Positions 61,741 through 64,000 of a stretch of DNA of 64,000 nt are shown here, in pieces. The notes under the pieces were generated by a model. That model searched no databases, had not been told where the DNA came from, and saw only the letters and a list, made by a program, of their open reading frames with translations. Position numbers and translations under genes: made by a program. How positions within the stretch are numbered: position 1 is the stretch's first letter; each line of letters opens with the position of its first letter. Source of the DNA: Campylorhamphus procurvoides (Eukaryota; Chordata; Aves; Passeriformes; Dendrocolaptidae); assembly GCA_013396655.1 (NCBI GenBank), contig WBMV01003161.1, positions 1,920,059-1,984,058 on the forward strand. Direction: 5' to 3'.

Positions 61741-64000
61741 GAAAAAGTGTGTTTTCTAAATGTCTTAGGACTTATAGAAAGGAATCAGGCCACAGCTGCT
61801 TTTCAGAGAGGAGCCACGTGAGGGTGAGGCTGAGAGATGCTAAGACTGTGGAGGAAGGACAGCCCCATTCAGGACAGCTCAGCATCCCTCCCCATTCCTG
61901 TCATCCAAGTGAGGGCTGGAGTATAGCAAGCTTTTGCCCTGGGGGTAATCCTGCGGTGATGAAACCAGCCATCCTAGGGAGGTTGGAGTGTCACCCTGAG
62001 AGGGTGGCAGAGGACACATGTCCTGAAAATGCCTGTGTGGCCGTGCCCAACCAACACAACAAGCCAAGTCTCGATGTAGGCTTCTAAAAGTGCCAGAACT
62101 GAATGGCGACATGAAGTGTCGTCAGCTCCTGCTGCCAGCACAGAAGTCCCTGCTGGCTCCTCCTGCACAGTCTCATGTCAGCGGCAGGAAACCCTCCTCT
62201 CTGTGGCTGTTCCATCCCGGCTGATCCAAACAGTAAACATACCGCTTGAGTGTGAATCAACATCATGATTCATCCTTCCTGCAATGTATCCTTTCACTGT
62301 GATTAAACAGCTATTCTGTAAGACATGAACTTCACTTAAGACTACATGGTTTATTTGGGTTTGGGAATACAGATGCGGTCCTGTTCAAACTGCCATGCCC
62401 GGGAGCCAATGACAGAATATAAAAATAGCTTATGCTGTCAGCATGGCTTTTTCTTATTTGTATTCTGAGTATCATCACTTTGGCAGGCACAGGAAGCTCT
62501 TCTTGTTTGCATTTTATTTTGCCTGCAGAAAATTTACAGTTCAAATGACTTCTCTATGCTTCATCAGACTAATCGGATGACAAATTGCTTGAGCTACAGA
62601 GAAGAGACCTCAGACAACAGAAAATTGTAATGGAAGGAAAAATTAAATGTCTGCTTTTGGTAGGAGCAAAGATTTTGCTTCATACCAATCTCAGTTTTAA
62701 TTTTTTCCTTCTATGTTAGTGTGAAGCTTTGTGAAATTGAAATCAGATTATTTAGTCTGATTACAAGGATCTACAGGCTTGACATCATCATTTTCTTCAG
62801 TGACACAGAGCCTTAGAAATGCTGTCCTTCCTTAACCAAAAGAAACAGCTATAGACTATTTATGCTGCATTTCCTATTGCCACTGAAGCCTCATAAAGCA
62901 TCCAGAGCAAGGCTTATTTTGAACTCATCTTATTTATCATTTTTGATGTCTAACTGCTATCCAGAATGAACAGTTTAACAAATACCCAAAGATTTGTCTC
63001 TTTTTCAGAAGGGAATGGGGAAATAGGACGGGTTTTCTCCTCCTTGCTGTGCTGGCTGACCTTGCCTGGAGTGACAGAGAGCAAAACCGATGAAGATACA
63101 TTGCCCTAGTTTTCAATAAGAGCCTTAACACAGACTAAATGTCAGGTTTGGAGCTCTGAACTGCCCTTGAAAATAAGTTTGCTCTTAAATTTCTATGAAA
63201 TATTATTTTCCTTGCAAGGACTCTCTTCTGGGCTGGCATTTATTTCACAGGCAGAACTGTGGCACCATCTTCTGGATGACTCTTTAGACAATAAAAAATA
63301 ACCCACCTAAAGAGAAGAGGTTTCTTTATCACCCCTAACAATGAGAACAGCTTGAATATTCATTGACTGTGCATTCCTGATTACAGCAGGCTTTAAATCA
63401 TTTAATTATGCCATCCATTTTGGAAGCACTAAGAGGTAGTCAAACTCTTGATTGCTGAATATTGTTGTGAGGGAATGCAGATTTTGCTTATGAGAGGATA
63501 TTTCTACCCACAGAATGGTAACAAGAAATGGCCCATTTATTAAACACAGGGGCATAACTCTCCCTGTTCTGAGGTTACTAACTTAGGTTATTCTGTGATG
63601 AACCAGGAGTGAGTTATTCCATCTAAGACTGTTAGTCATGAAAAGTTTTAACTTTGTAAGAGGAAAATGAAAGAAAGAGGTGCAAAGGGAGATTTGAGGA
63701 ACAGCCTGTGACTGACTATAATTGTAATGCACAGCCTGAACTACCTGCTGCAGCCTAATACAGGAGTAAGGAATCAGAAAACTTTACAGTCTTCTTAGAA
63801 TCACAGCTTTCCTGAACACAGATTGTAGACCAGTAATTACAGTTAAACGCCTAAGGCATCCAACTACCTAAGGACAGCCAGAGGCACCTTGGCAGTGGGG
63901 AGTTACAGGAAGAAGATGCTGATGCATGGCAGCTCCACTGCCCCTCAGCTGCCAGTTCTGGGCAACTTCCCAGTGCAAGTGATTTTCAAAAATCATTTTT
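61741..64000. other. Unique DNA to the window end, no gene seen
   Basis: A moderately GC-rich part (61.8-62.2 kb) has overlapping frames on both strands of up to 112 codons. The rest is AT-rich with short frames only. No repeat was recognised. Confidence 0.6.

Overview
The window looks like nuclear DNA from a bird. The main evidence is several short, 5'-truncated CR1 LINE remnants: 13603-13695, 38560-38868, 46678-46800 and 55559-55912 on the minus strand, 44406-44469 on the plus strand, and a piece of a LINE reverse transcriptase near 23572-23700. Three of these carry the diagnostic CR1 3' end, in which ATTCTRTG-like terminal octamers are followed by a well-known conserved block. The rest is moderately AT-rich, mostly unique sequence with few interspersed repeats and short simple repeats, as expected of an avian gene desert, a long intron or a large intergenic region. 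No bacterial operons, ribosome-binding sites, CRISPR arrays or tRNA/rRNA genes were seen.

I found no protein-coding gene I can support. The many open frames are short and overlap on both strands, and none encodes a family I recognise. Two exceed 200 codons (27370-28008 plus, 59299-59934 minus). They are described as doubtful candidates because the first contains a strong-looking splice acceptor in frame and the second lies in a GC-rich block.

Layout. 1-7.4 kb: unique AT-rich DNA. 7.4-7.5 kb: a small CpG-enriched patch with a perfect short palindrome. 7.5-13.6 kb: unique DNA with an octamer site, an AT-rich simple repeat and a local duplication. 13.6 kb: a CR1 scrap. 13.7-27.1 kb: unique DNA with short tandem repeats and the LINE reverse-transcriptase relic at 23.6 kb. 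26.6-26.9 kb: a block rich in paired homeodomain-like and SOX-like motifs. 27.15-27.27 kb: a decayed three-copy 40-bp tandem repeat, just before the longest open frame. 38.6-55.9 kb: most of the CR1 copies, a (TG)n microsatellite at 49.85 kb and a CpG-enriched segment at 54.05-54.3 kb. 57.36-57.5 kb: the clearest small CpG island, abutting an AT-rich segment with a 17-bp palindrome. 59.3-59.9 kb: a GC-rich block.

If the window has a function, it is most likely cis-regulatory. Several AT-rich blocks with clustered developmental transcription-factor-like sites (about 9.8, 26.7, 43.3, 44.75, 45.85, 57.5 and 61.6 kb) resemble conserved noncoding elements. That is inference only and needs cross-species alignment. 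No previously undescribed biological system can be demonstrated from the sequence.
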